From: Neptuniibacter sp.
GTDB lineage: Bacteria > Pseudomonadota > Gammaproteobacteria > Pseudomonadales > Balneatricaceae
Assembly: GCA_030149405.1 (NCBI GenBank)
Contig: JASBRM010000369.1
Coordinates: 1-9,416 of the forward strand
Reading direction: 5' to 3'
DNA length: 9,416 bases
Both the position numbers and the translations under genes were made by a program. The notes beneath the pieces were generated by a model, which was not told the origin of the DNA, did no database searches, and was given only the letters and a program-made list of their open reading frames with translations. Position 1 is the stretch's first letter. The number at the start of each line of letters is the position of its first letter. Positions 1-7,217 of this stretch are shown in pieces.

Positions 1-435
1 ATCGTTACTCAGATAGCATGGTTCAACCGAGATGCACTTTATTGGGGACACCCCGAATATAAACCTTTGTTTGATCAGGTTTGTGCAAACATTGACTGCC
101 AGATCTCACCTCGACAATCACTGGACCACATCGAAAACCAGAGCATGCTCGTCACACCCCATACTGATTATGAGGGTGCTATTGTCGTCAGGCTCATTAT
201 GAATAATCTGGCTGATTTCCAACAACCCTTTCCCGCCATAAACCTTGAGTTCAGTGACTTAAAAGGCAGCCTTGTCGCAAATCGTACTCTGCAACCCAGT
301 GAATACCTGGATACTGAACAAGTTGATTTGTTAGCCATGCCGGTCAAACAACCCATACAAATTTCTCTGGAACTCATGTCACCGGGTTCCAGAGCGGTCA
401 ATTATCAGCTTGAGCTTCTAGCGCCTGAACAATAA
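1..435 (+). CDS. DUF3426 domain protein, C-terminal part (5' end outside window)
   Basis: The reading frame is open from base 1 with no start codon that looks real, so this is the last 144 residues of a longer protein ending at TAA 433-435. The features match the DUF3426 domain found at the C-terminus of MJ0042-type zinc-ribbon proteins: a W-x-N-R-D start, two cysteines spaced C-x4-C (residues 28 and 33), an H near the middle, the Q-Q-P-F-P-x-I-x-L-E-F core, and an R-x-x-x-P-x-E-Y-L segment. Family members usually have an N-terminal zinc finger and one transmembrane helix, with this domain on the outer side; both would lie upstream of the window. In many gammaproteobacteria the gene sits between prmA and dusB, which fits its place here. 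Its function is unknown. Confidence 0.85.
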   Translation: MVTQIAWFNRDALYWGHPEYKPLFDQVCANIDCQISPRQSLDHIENQSMLVTPHTDYEGAIVVRLIMNNLADFQQPFPAINLEFSDLKGSLVANRTLQPSEYLDTEQVDLLAMPVKQPIQISLELMSPGSRAVNYQLELLAPEQ

Positions 436-452
436 AAAATCAAGGCAAAATT

Positions 453-467
453 GTTCAAAAAATCATC
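453..467 (+). promoter_or_regulatory. Candidate Fis binding site upstream of dusB-fis
   Basis: The 15-base stretch GTTCAAAAAATCATC fits the degenerate Fis consensus GNTYAAWWWTTRANC at all but two positions: it has the outer G and C, T and Y at 3-4, the A/T core and A at 13, but lacks the expected T at 10 and R at 12. Its centre is about 52 bases before the inferred transcription start. Fis represses its own promoter in E. coli through several such sites, so one here fits autoregulation. A/T-rich DNA produces such matches easily, so the assignment is tentative. Confidence 0.4.
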
Positions 468-512
468 AAAAATTTCTTGGCGGAAAAGCCTCCAAGGAGT
501 ATGATTGTTCGC
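457..512 (+). promoter_or_regulatory. Likely sigma-70 promoter of the dusB-fis operon
   Basis: A -35-like TTGGCG (477-482, 4 of 6 consensus) and a -10 TATGAT (500-505, 5 of 6) are separated by exactly 17 bases. An A/T-rich tract (457-475) directly upstream resembles an UP element. The bases just after the -10 are C/G-rich (GTTCGCCTCC), placing the start at about 512 on a C. A G+C-rich discriminator and a C start are known traits of the E. coli dusB-fis promoter, which is under stringent and growth-rate control. The untranslated leader would be about 73 bases. The element positions are seen in the sequence; activity and control are inferred. Confidence 0.6.
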
Positions 513-584
513 CTCCCTAAATATTCTGACAACAGCGCCATTCGTGGTGTTGCGGGTATTTTTTGACTAATTTTAAGGCGCACT

Positions 585-1571
585 ATGTTCCAGATTGGAC
601 CTTACACCATTGATAGCCAGTTGATCCTGGCGCCGATGGCAGGCGTAACTGACCGTCCATTCCGTCAGTTGTGCAAACGTATGGGTGCAGGACTGGTCGT
701 CTCAGAGATGGTCACATCAGATACTCGCCTCTGGAAATCCCGGAAATCGACCTATCGACTAAATCATGCCGGAGAAGCTGAACCCCGTTCCGTTCAAATT
801 GCCGGGGGTGACCCCGAAATGATGGCCGCCGCTGCGGCTATGAATGTTGAACGTGGAGCCCAAATCATTGATATCAATATGGGTTGCCCAGCCAAAAAAG
901 TCTGTAATAAAGCAGCAGGATCCGCCCTGCTAAAAGACGAACCTCTGGTACAACAAATACTCGAAGCCGTTGTTGCGGCAGTTGACGTTCCGGTTACCCT
1001 AAAAATCCGTACGGGTTGGGATCAGTCCAACAAAAACGGTCTGACCATCGCCAGAATTGCAGAAGATGCTGGCATCCAAGCACTCGCTGTACATGGCCGA
1101 ACCCGAAGCTGCGGTTATAAAGGTGAAGCAGAATATGAAACCATCGCGAACATCGCCAGTTCCGTTTCAATACCCGTATTTGCTAATGGTGATATTGATT
1201 CGCCAGAAAAAGCAAAACAGGTACTGGAGAAAACAGGTTGTGCCGCAATAATGATTGGCCGGGCGGCTCAGGGGCAACCCTGGTTGTTCCGGGAGATTGA
1301 TCATTATTTAAGAACCGGTACAATGCTGCCCCCTCCTGATCTGAAAGAGGTTAGGGAGATTTTATTAGGTCATTTGCAGGAATTGCATCAATTCTATGGC
1401 GACTACATGGGGGTACGTATTGCCCGCAAACATGTAGGCTGGTACCTGCAGAACAGACCTGATGGAAGTAGCTTTCGCAAGCAATTTAACACTATTGAAC
1501 TAGCAGAAGAACAGACTGCTGCGATCGAAAATTATTTCGATCATGCTTCATCAACCAGTGCGGCAGCCTGA
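585..1571 (+). CDS. dusB: tRNA-dihydrouridine synthase B
   Basis: This is a 328-residue FMN-dependent enzyme that reduces uridines to dihydrouridine in the D-loop of tRNA using NADPH, in the cytoplasm. It is close in length to E. coli DusB (321). Visible motifs in TIM-barrel order: APMAGVTDRPFR (16-27), E-M-V at 41-43, Q71 in the flavin site, DINMGCPAKKV (96-106) with the catalytic cysteine C101, K140 in LKIRTGW, HGRTR (170-174), ANGDI (200-204) and IGRAAQGQPWLF (224-235). The last motif is typical of the DusB branch rather than DusA or DusC. The ATG at 585 is preceded by AAGG (575-578), six bases away. It is the first gene of the dusB-fis pair. Its codon use is less biased than in purH and purD (several CGA, CGG and GGA codons), suggesting lower expression. 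Confidence 0.97.
   Translation: MFQIGPYTIDSQLILAPMAGVTDRPFRQLCKRMGAGLVVSEMVTSDTRLWKSRKSTYRLNHAGEAEPRSVQIAGGDPEMMAAAAAMNVERGAQIIDINMGCPAKKVCNKAAGSALLKDEPLVQQILEAVVAAVDVPVTLKIRTGWDQSNKNGLTIARIAEDAGIQALAVHGRTRSCGYKGEAEYETIANIASSVSIPVFANGDIDSPEKAKQVLEKTGCAAIMIGRAAQGQPWLFREIDHYLRTGTMLPPPDLKEVREILLGHLQELHQFYGDYMGVRIARKHVGWYLQNRPDGSSFRKQFNTIELAEEQTAAIENYFDHASSTSAAA
1523..1542 (+). promoter_or_regulatory. Perfect AU-rich stem-loop at the end of dusB, ahead of fis
   Basis: GATCGAAA (1523-1530) and TTTCGATC (1535-1542) are perfect reverse complements around the four-base loop ATTA. The element lies inside the last codons of dusB, about 50 bases before the proposed fis start. In E. coli, strong fis translation has been reported to need an AU-rich element upstream of fis, helped by RNA structure. 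This hairpin with its AAAATTATTT centre is in a position to play that part. The repeat is seen directly; the role is inferred. Confidence 0.4.
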
Positions 1572-1593
1572 AATAGATTGGATATTTAGTACT

Positions 1594-1878
1594 GTGGAAT
1601 ACAAAGAAATCAAACAACCTACACTCGTTTCCAACCCAGCAGAAGCTACATCTCAGACATTACGCGATAACGTGCAGCAATCTCTGAACAGTTATTTCCG
1701 TCAGTTAGACGGTCAGCCTGTGACAGATGTGTACCAGATGGTTCTTTCTGAAATTGAAGCACCACTGTTTGAAACAGTTATGCACTACACCAAAGACAAC
1801 CAGACCAAGGCTTCACAGCTTCTTGGCCTGAACCGTGGCACCCTGCGCAAGAAATTGAAGCAGTACGGCTTACTTTAA
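1594..1878 (+). CDS. fis: DNA-binding protein Fis
   Basis: Fis is a small homodimeric nucleoid protein that bends DNA, activates rRNA promoters and helps site-specific recombination. The C-terminal half is unmistakable: the segment N-Q-T-K-A-S-Q-L-L-G-L-N-R-G-T-L-R-K-K-L-K is the helix-turn-helix (about residues 69-89) and is nearly identical to E. coli Fis; the core from T-L-R-D-N-V to the end also aligns without gaps. The start is uncertain. GTG 1594 gives 94 residues (E. coli has 98), lies 22 bases after the dusB stop and has a weak GGA at 1580-1582. The ATG at 1543 in the same frame would give 111 residues and overlap dusB by 29 bases, with no good ribosome binding site; GTG 1558 gives 106. 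I favour 1594 by length and spacing. It is co-transcribed with dusB and very probably read on into purH. Confidence 0.93.
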   Translation: MEYKEIKQPTLVSNPAEATSQTLRDNVQQSLNSYFRQLDGQPVTDVYQMVLSEIEAPLFETVMHYTKDNQTKASQLLGLNRGTLRKKLKQYGLL

Positions 1879-1912
1879 TTCCTAACCATTCAAGACTCGG
1901 AATCCAGACATA

Positions 1913-3493
1913 ATGGCTGAGAACATCACTCCTGTTCGCCGTGCTCTGATCAGCGTTTCTGATAAATCAGGTATCGTTGAATTTGCACAGGCGCTGAACG
2001 CTCGTGGCGTAGAGATTTTATCTACTGGTGGCACCTACAAACTGCTAAAGGAAAATGACATCCCTGCAGTTGAAGTTTCTGACTACACAGGTTTTCCTGA
2101 AATGATGGATGGCCGTGTAAAAACCCTGCACCCTAAAGTGCACGGTGGCATCCTGGGCCGTCGTGGCCAGGATGATGGCATCATGTCAGAACACGGTATC
2201 AACCCAATCGACATGGTTGTAGTAAACCTTTATCCCTTTGCTGCAACAATTGCTCGCCCGGATTGCAACCTGCCTATGGCGATCGAGAATATCGACATTG
2301 GCGGTCCAACAATGGTTCGTTCAGCTGCCAAGAACCACAAAGACGTAGCAATCGTTGTGAACGCAAGTGACTACGACAGCATTGTGTCTGAACTGGACTC
2401 TGAGAAAGGTCTGACTCACAAAACTCGTTTTGATCTGGCAGTAAAAGCATTTGAGCACACTGCGGGTTATGACGGCATGATCGCAAACTATCTGGGTGCG
2501 ATTGTTGAAGGTGAAGAAGAGAAGCCTGCTGACTTCCCTCGTACGTTCAACACACAGTTAATCAAAGCGCAGGATATGCGTTACGGTGAAAATCCACATC
2601 AGCGCGCAGCATTCTATGTTGAATCTGACCCTGCAGAAGCGTCTGTTTCTACTGCACGTCAGTTACAGGGGAAAGAGCTGTCATTCAACAATGTTGCCGA
2701 CACTGATGCAGCGTTGGAATGTGTTAAATCATTTAAAGACGCTGCCTGCGTAATTGTTAAGCACGCTAACCCTTGCGGTGTATCTGTTGGTGAAAACATC
2801 CTGGAAGCCTATAACCGCGCTTTCCAGACGGATCCAACTTCTGCATTCGGCGGCATCATCGCATTCAACCGCGAACTGGACGGTACGACTGCTAAAGCAA
2901 TCGTTGAACGTCAGTTTGTTGAAGTGATTATCGCACCTAAGGTAACTCAGGAAGCATCTGACATTGTTGCAGGTAAGCCAAACGTTCGACTGCTTGAGTG
3001 TGGCGAATGGTCTGTAAACCGTGCACATGGCTTTGACTACAAGCGTGTAAACGGCGGCTTGCTGGTTCAAGACCGTGATCTTGGCCATGTTGATGCATCT
3101 GAGTTAAAAGTTGTATCTAAAGTACAACCAACAGAACAGGAAATCCGTGATCTGCTGTTCTGCTGGGAAGTAGCGAAATTTGTTAAATCTAATGCAATCG
3201 TTTACGCGAAAGATGGTCAGACCATCGGTATAGGCGCCGGTCAGATGAGCCGTGTATACAGTGCGAAAATTGCAGGCATTAAAGCAGCAGATGAAGGCTT
3301 GGAAGTTAAAGGTTCTGTAATGGCTTCTGACGCATTTTTCCCATTCCGTGACGGCATCGACTCAGCAGCAGCTGCAGGTATCAAAGCTGTTATCCAGCCT
3401 GGTGGTTCTATGCGCGATCAGGAAGTTATCGACGCCGCTGACGAACATGGTATGGCAATGGTCTTCACAGGCATGCGTCATTTCCGTCACTAA
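1913..3493 (+). CDS. purH: Bifunctional AICAR transformylase / IMP cyclohydrolase
   Basis: This 526-residue enzyme (E. coli 529) carries out the last two steps of IMP synthesis: formyl transfer from 10-formyl-tetrahydrofolate to AICAR, then ring closure. The N-terminal MGS-like cyclohydrolase domain (about 1-200) shows SVSDKSG (14-20), LSTGGTYK (36-43), [20 protein letters not shown] (59-78) and VVNLYPF (103-109). The transformylase domain begins near 213, with [14 protein letters not shown] (222-235), the catalytic K283-H284 pair in VKHANPCG, and DPTSAFGG. It ends in the family-typical MRHFRH. The ATG has only a weak GGA (1899-1901), 11 bases upstream. Only 34 bases separate it from fis and no terminator is visible, so transcription from the dusB promoter probably continues into it. 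Codons are strongly biased (CTG, CGT, GGT), as in highly expressed genes. Confidence 0.98.
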   Translation: MAENITPVRRALISVSDKSGIVEFAQALNARGVEILSTGGTYKLLKENDIPAVEVSDYTGFPEMMDGRVKTLHPKVHGGILGRRGQDDGIMSEHGINPIDMVVVNLYPFAATIARPDCNLPMAIENIDIGGPTMVRSAAKNHKDVAIVVNASDYDSIVSELDSEKGLTHKTRFDLAVKAFEHTAGYDGMIANYLGAIVEGEEEKPADFPRTFNTQLIKAQDMRYGENPHQRAAFYVESDPAEASVSTARQLQGKELSFNNVADTDAALECVKSFKDAACVIVKHANPCGVSVGENILEAYNRAFQTDPTSAFGGIIAFNRELDGTTAKAIVERQFVEVIIAPKVTQEASDIVAGKPNVRLLECGEWSVNRAHGFDYKRVNGGLLVQDRDLGHVDASELKVVSKVQPTEQEIRDLLFCWEVAKFVKSNAIVYAKDGQTIGIGAGQMSRVYSAKIAGIKAADEGLEVKGSVMASDAFFPFRDGIDSAAAAGIKAVIQPGGSMRDQEVIDAADEHGMAMVFTGMRHFRH

Positions 3494-3545
3494 GAATTAG
3501 ACTGCAATAGGCCTGCAAGCCAAAAGCAAGCATGGCTTATTGCCC

Positions 3546-3584
3546 AAAACCCCGGTTTGATTAAAAGATCAGACGCGGGGTTTT
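3546..3584 (+). terminator. Long terminator-like hairpin between purH and purD
   Basis: AAAACCCCG (3546-3554) pairs perfectly with CGGGGTTTT (3576-3584). The stem then continues as GTTTGAT (3555-3561) with ATCAGAC (3568-3574), with one G-U pair and a single bulged G at 3575, leaving the loop TAAAAG. The 3' side has only four T residues before C, so termination is probably partial; the A-tract on the 5' side would allow weak action on either strand. It ends about 10 bases before the purD ribosome binding site, so it could also act as an attenuator or an mRNA 3'-end stabiliser for purH. A weaker 6-base inverted repeat (AAGCCA at 3517-3522, TGGCTT at 3533-3538) precedes it. Confidence 0.6.
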
Positions 3585-3604
3585 CTGCTAAAAAGGATTA
3601 GAAA

Positions 3605-4891
3605 ATGAATGTACTGATTATTGGTTCGGGTGGTCGTGAGCACGCTTTGGCTTGGGCTGCTGCAAGAGATGAAAAAGTATCTCAGGTATTTGTAGCCCCA
3701 GGTAACGCTGCGACTGCGAAAGAAGACAAAATGCAGAACGTAGCCATTGATGTTATGGATCTGGAAGGTCTGGCTGCTTTTGCGCAAGAAAACAATGTAG
3801 CACTGACAATCGTTGGTCCAGAGGCTCCACTAGTTGCAGGTGTTGTTGACCTGTTCCAGGCAAAAGGCCTGCGTATCTTTGGTCCTACTGAAGGTGCTGC
3901 CCAGCTTGAAGGCTCTAAAGCTTTCACAAAAGATTTCCTGGCTCGCCAGAAGATTCCTACTGCTGAATACCAAAACTTCACTGAAATTGAGCCTGCTCTG
4001 GCTTATGTTCGTGAAAAAGGTGCGCCAATTGTTGTTAAGGCCGACGGTCTTGCTGCGGGTAAAGGCGTTATTGTAGCGATGACACTGGAAGAAGCTGAGA
4101 ACGCTATCAAAGATATGCTGGCGGGCAATGCATTCGGTGATGCGGGCAGCCGTGTTGTAATCGAAGAGTTCCTGGAAGGTGAAGAAGCGTCTTACATCGT
4201 GATCGTAGATGGCGACAACGTTCTGCCAATGGCAACCAGCCAGGACCACAAACGTGTTGGCAATGGTGATACAGGCCTGAACACGGGTGGTATGGGTGCG
4301 TACTCTCCTGCCCCAGTTGTAACGCCAGAAATTGACCAGCGCATTATGGATGAAGTGATCATGCCTACAGTGAACGGCATGAAAGCGGAAGGCAACGAAT
4401 ACACAGGTTTCCTGTATGCTGGCCTGATGATCCAGGCGGACGGTACTCCGAAAGTGATCGAATACAACTGCCGTTTTGGTGATCCTGAGACTCAGCCAAT
4501 TATGCTGCGATTGAAATCCAGCCTGGTTGATATGTGTGATGCAGCACTGGATAAGAAACTGGATCAGACTACTGCCGAGTGGGATGAGCGCAAATCTGTT
4601 GGCGTTGTAATGGCTGCAGGTGGTTACCCTGGTTCTTACGATAAAGGCGATGTAATCAGCTTCCCTGAAAGCTGCCCGGAAGGCACCAAAATTTTCCACG
4701 CGGGCACTAAGCTTGAGGGCGAAGATGTTGTCACTGCCGGCGGTCGTGTTCTGTGTATTACCGCACTGGGCGATACTGTAACTGAAGCACAAAAACGTGC
4801 TTACGAACTACTGGAAACAGTATCTTGGAAAGATGCTTACTTCCGCACAGATATCGCTTACCGCGCAATTGCTCGTGAACAAAATAGTTAG
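3605..4891 (+). CDS. purD: Phosphoribosylamine-glycine ligase (GAR synthetase)
   Basis: This 428-residue enzyme, the usual length, joins glycine to 5-phosphoribosylamine with ATP in step two of purine synthesis. The N-terminal nucleotide-fold motif is MNVLIIGSGGREHALAW (1-17), followed by VGPEAPL (70-76). The ATP-grasp domain shows VVKADGLAAGKGV (143-155), VIEEFLEGEEAS (185-196) and NTGGMGAYSP (226-235). The PROSITE GARS signature RFGDPETQ lies at 290-297, carrying the metal-binding acidic residues. The ATG is preceded by AAGGA (3593-3597), seven bases away. The purH-purD order is common in gammaproteobacteria; a hairpin in the 111-base gap may lower read-through from purH. Codon use is strongly biased, as in purH. 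A 320-codon frame on the opposite strand within this gene is a shadow. Confidence 0.98.
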   Translation: MNVLIIGSGGREHALAWAAARDEKVSQVFVAPGNAATAKEDKMQNVAIDVMDLEGLAAFAQENNVALTIVGPEAPLVAGVVDLFQAKGLRIFGPTEGAAQLEGSKAFTKDFLARQKIPTAEYQNFTEIEPALAYVREKGAPIVVKADGLAAGKGVIVAMTLEEAENAIKDMLAGNAFGDAGSRVVIEEFLEGEEASYIVIVDGDNVLPMATSQDHKRVGNGDTGLNTGGMGAYSPAPVVTPEIDQRIMDEVIMPTVNGMKAEGNEYTGFLYAGLMIQADGTPKVIEYNCRFGDPETQPIMLRLKSSLVDMCDAALDKKLDQTTAEWDERKSVGVVMAAGGYPGSYDKGDVISFPESCPEGTKIFHAGTKLEGEDVVTAGGRVLCITALGDTVTEAQKRAYELLETVSWKDAYFRTDIAYRAIAREQNS

Positions 4892-4904
4892 TAAAAACGC
4901 CATT

Positions 4905-4937
4905 AAAAAAGCCCTGACCTGATCAGGGCTTTTTTTT
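4905..4937 (+). terminator. Intrinsic terminator after purD
   Basis: AAAAAAGCCCTGA (4905-4917) is fully complementary to TCAGGGCTTTTTT (4923-4935) around a five-base loop, and the 3' arm ends in eight T residues (4930-4937). This is a classical Rho-independent terminator 13 bases after the purD stop. Its 5' A-tract could make it weakly bidirectional. It separates the dusB-fis-pur block from the prkA module. Confidence 0.95.
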
Positions 4938-5149
4938 GAGTATTTTTTAATAACATTAATCAATATCTAAAAACATCCTGATCACTTAATAAACAACCCA
5001 TTCTCCTGAAACCTTCCTGTAAACGCCCGCCATTCCTGAAAAAACCAACATATCCTTATAAAACAGTCAGTTAAATACTCAGCAAAACTAATACAAAAAT
5101 ATATGGTCTAACCCCATAGCCGTGTTTTTGTGAACTACACTTATCTCAT
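4938..5149 (+). promoter_or_regulatory. AT-rich prkA leader with sigma-S-like promoter
   Basis: No gene is visible between the purD terminator and prkA. Near its 3' end is CTACACTTAT (5135-5144), close to the extended -10 of sigma-S promoters (C-TAYRCTTAA); the hexamer would be TACACT (5136-5141) and the start near 5149, giving a leader of about 60 bases. No good -35 lies 17 bases upstream, which sigma-S tolerates. A 5-base inverted repeat, TATGG (5102-5106) and CCATA (5114-5118), lies where a -35-region operator could be. The orthologous yeaGH operon in E. coli is sigma-S dependent and is also induced by nitrogen starvation via sigma-54, but I found no GG-N10-GC sigma-54 signature here. The promoter is inferred from the motif only. 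Confidence 0.45.
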
Positions 5150-5150
5150 A

Positions 5151-5176
5151 TGCGTAGGAAAATATCTAAATACGCA
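5151..5176 (+). repeat. Inverted repeat TGCGTA-N14-TACGCA in the prkA leader
   Basis: TGCGTA (5151-5156) and TACGCA (5171-5176) are perfect reverse complements with an AT-rich 14-base spacer. The half-site centres are 20 bases apart, about two turns of the helix, as for a dimeric regulator. The repeat begins just after the inferred transcription start and ends 18 bases before the ribosome binding site, so it could be a downstream operator or, less likely given the long loop, an RNA hairpin. No known consensus is recognised. Confidence 0.4.
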
Positions 5177-5208
5177 GCATTAAAATCAGTAGCAGGAAGG
5201 TGATCTGT

Positions 5209-7131
5209 ATGAGCATTTTTGACCATTACAAGGCCCGTTACGATTCTGTTCAGCAGGAAGAATATACTCTTGATGAGTATCTTCAGCTCTGTAAACAGGA
5301 ACCCTCAACCTATGCCGACGCCGCTGAGCGAATGCTCCAGGCAATTGGCGAGCCTAAAATGGTCGATACTTCTGCCGACCCCCGACTCAGCCGCATTTTC
5401 TCCAACAAGCTGATTAAGCGTTACCCTGCTTTCAGCGAGTTTTATGGTATGGAAGATGCCATTGAGAATATCGTTGCCTACTTCCGTCATGCTGCACAGG
5501 GGTTAGAAGAACGTAAACAAATCCTCTATCTGCTAGGACCTGTGGGTGGCGGTAAATCTTCCTTAGCGGAAAGACTCAAACACTTGATGGAACACATCCC
5601 GTTCTATGCCATCAAAGATTCACCCGTTTTTGAATCACCTCTGGGCCTGTTTAAACCAGAAGAAGATGGCTTGATTCTGGAAGAAGAATATGGCATCCCC
5701 CGCCGCTACCTGAAAGGCATCATGTCACCCTGGGCTGCTAAAAGACTTCATGAATACGGTGGTGACCTGTCTAAGTTCAAGGTTGTAAAACTGTATCCAT
5801 CCATTCTGGACCAGATAGGTATCGCCAAAACGGAACCCGGTGATGAAAACAATCAGGATATTTCCAGTCTGGTTGGTAAGGTCGATATTCGTAAGCTGGA
5901 AGATTTCCCTCAACATGACCCGGATGCTTACAGCTTCTCAGGTGCTCTATGTCGTGCCAACCAGGGTCTTATGGAGTTTGTAGAGATGTTTAAAGCACCG
6001 ATCAAAGTGCTGCATCCTCTTCTAACAGCGACTCAGGAAGGCAACTACAACAGTACGGAAGGTATGGGCGCCATCCCTTACGACGGTATTCTGCTGGCAC
6101 ACTCCAATGAATCGGAGTGGCAAACATTCAAAAATAACAAAACCAACGAGGCTTTCATTGACCGAATATATATTGTCAAAGTGCCTTATTGCTGCCGGGT
6201 TACTGAAGAGATCCACATCTATGAGAAACTGCTGGAGAACAGCTCGCTGAATAAATCTCCATGCGCACCTGACACTTTGAATATGCTGGCTCAGTTCACG
6301 GTTCTGTCGCGCATGAAAGAGCCGGAAAATTCCAGCTTATTCTCAAAAATGCGTGTCTATAACGGTGAAAACCTTAAAGACACAGATCCAAAGGCAAAAT
6401 CCCTGCAGGAATATAAAGATTCCGCAGGTGTTGATGAAGCCATGGATGGTTTATCAACCCGATTTGCTTTCAAGATTCTTTCCAAGGTTTTCAACTTTGA
6501 TCCTTCGGAAGTTGCAGCGAACCCAGTCCACCTGCTGTACGTTCTTGAAAAAGAGATTGAACAACAACAATTCCCAGCAGAAATTCAGGAAAGATACCTG
6601 GGTTATCTGAAAGAATTTATCGCTCCGAAATACATCGAGTTCCTGGGTAAAGAGATTCAAACCGCATATCTGGAATCTTATTCGGAGTACGGTCAAAACA
6701 TCTTTGATCGTTATGTCACATATGCCGACTTCTGGATTCAGGATCAGGAATATCGTGATCCGGAAACTGGCGACATCCTTGATCGTCAGGCCATTAATGA
6801 GGAACTTGAGAAGATCGAGAAACCTGCCGGTATCAGTAACCCTAAAGATTTCCGCCATGAAATTGTTAATTTTGTACTTCGTGCCCGTGCCAATAATAAC
6901 GGCAAAAACCCTTCATGGATGGGCTATGAAAAGATGCGTACTGTGATCGAGAAGAAAATGTTCTCCAACACAGAAGACCTGTTACCTGTTATTTCCTTCA
7001 ATGCTAAGGCTTCCAGCGAAGATCAAACCAAACACGGTGAGTTTGTAAAACGGATGATCAAACGTGGATATACAGAGAAACAGGTACGGTTGCTTTCAGA
7101 GTGGTATATCCGCGTAAGGAAATCGCAGTAG
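5209..7131 (+). CDS. prkA: PrkA family AAA+ ATPase / putative serine protein kinase (YeaG)
   Basis: This 640-residue cytoplasmic protein is similar throughout to E. coli YeaG/PrkA (644). The N-terminal AAA+ domain has the Walker A loop GPVGGGKSS (110-118), a likely Walker B region in NQGLMEFVEMFK (251-262) and a likely sensor-1 stretch in ILLAHSNESEW (294-304); the last two assignments are mine. The C-terminal PrkA domain (about 385-640) holds the long conserved runs around 479-515 and 535-562. The family was named for kinase activity, but the Bacillus protein has also been reported as an ATP-dependent protease, so the biochemical activity is unsettled. In E. coli it acts in stationary phase and nitrogen starvation. 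The start is ATG 5209, with AGGAAGG (5194-5200) eight bases upstream and an N-terminus MSIFDHY matching E. coli MNIFDHY; an in-frame GTG at 5200 overlaps that site and is unlikely. It heads the prkA-yeaH-spoVR cluster. Confidence 0.96.
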   Translation: MSIFDHYKARYDSVQQEEYTLDEYLQLCKQEPSTYADAAERMLQAIGEPKMVDTSADPRLSRIFSNKLIKRYPAFSEFYGMEDAIENIVAYFRHAAQGLEERKQILYLLGPVGGGKSSLAERLKHLMEHIPFYAIKDSPVFESPLGLFKPEEDGLILEEEYGIPRRYLKGIMSPWAAKRLHEYGGDLSKFKVVKLYPSILDQIGIAKTEPGDENNQDISSLVGKVDIRKLEDFPQHDPDAYSFSGALCRANQGLMEFVEMFKAPIKVLHPLLTATQEGNYNSTEGMGAIPYDGILLAHSNESEWQTFKNNKTNEAFIDRIYIVKVPYCCRVTEEIHIYEKLLENSSLNKSPCAPDTLNMLAQFTVLSRMKEPENSSLFSKMRVYNGENLKDTDPKAKSLQEYKDSAGVDEAMDGLSTRFAFKILSKVFNFDPSEVAANPVHLLYVLEKEIEQQQFPAEIQERYLGYLKEFIAPKYIEFLGKEIQTAYLESYSEYGQNIFDRYVTYADFWIQDQEYRDPETGDILDRQAINEELEKIEKPAGISNPKDFRHEIVNFVLRARANNNGKNPSWMGYEKMRTVIEKKMFSNTEDLLPVISFNAKASSEDQTKHGEFVKRMIKRGYTEKQVRLLSEWYIRVRKSQ

Positions 7132-7149
7132 CAACTGCTTGTAAATAAT

Positions 7150-7170
7150 GGGCCAGATAAGCTCTGGCCT
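7150..7170 (+). other. Stem-loop in the prkA-yeaH gap
   Basis: GGCCAGA (7151-7157) pairs perfectly with TCTGGCC (7163-7169), extended by a G-T pair (7150/7170), around the loop TAAGC. It begins 18 bases after the prkA stop. No T-run follows, so it is not a strong terminator. It may protect the prkA mRNA 3' end or set the ratio of PrkA to YeaH. The structure is seen; the role is inferred. Confidence 0.5.
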
Positions 7171-7217
7171 GTTGTTCAGCATCGCTTTATTAAGTATCAC
7201 TCACGGGGATATGAAGT

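Noticed and set aside
476..496. Hairpin CTTGGCGG / CCTCCAAG after the DUF3426 gene, as a terminator
   Set aside because: It has a mismatch and no T-run follows. It overlaps the -35 and spacer of the likely dusB promoter, so the symmetry is more likely incidental.
1543..1593. ATG 1543 as the fis start (111 residues)
   Set aside because: It overlaps dusB, has no good ribosome binding site and gives an N-terminus longer than usual for Fis; GTG 1594 fits better. It is not excluded.
3830..4792. 320-codon open frame on the - strand opposite purD
   Set aside because: purD is certain on the + strand. The antisense frame has no recognisable motif and is a by-product of the biased purD codon use.
5004..5042. 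Three CCTG-containing TTCCTG/AAA-like repeats (near 5005, 5016 and 5035) as an iteron or operator array
   Set aside because: Spacing is irregular (11 and 19 bases) and the match is short and imperfect, as expected by chance in such sequence.
4938..5208. Sigma-54 promoter or CRP site before prkA
   Set aside because: No GG-N10-GC pattern with the TGGC/TTGC context was found, and TTGTGA at 5128-5133 has no matching TCACA half.
5200..5208. GTG 5200 as the prkA start
   Set aside because: It overlaps the end of the AGGAAGG ribosome binding site, and the family N-terminus begins at ATG 5209.
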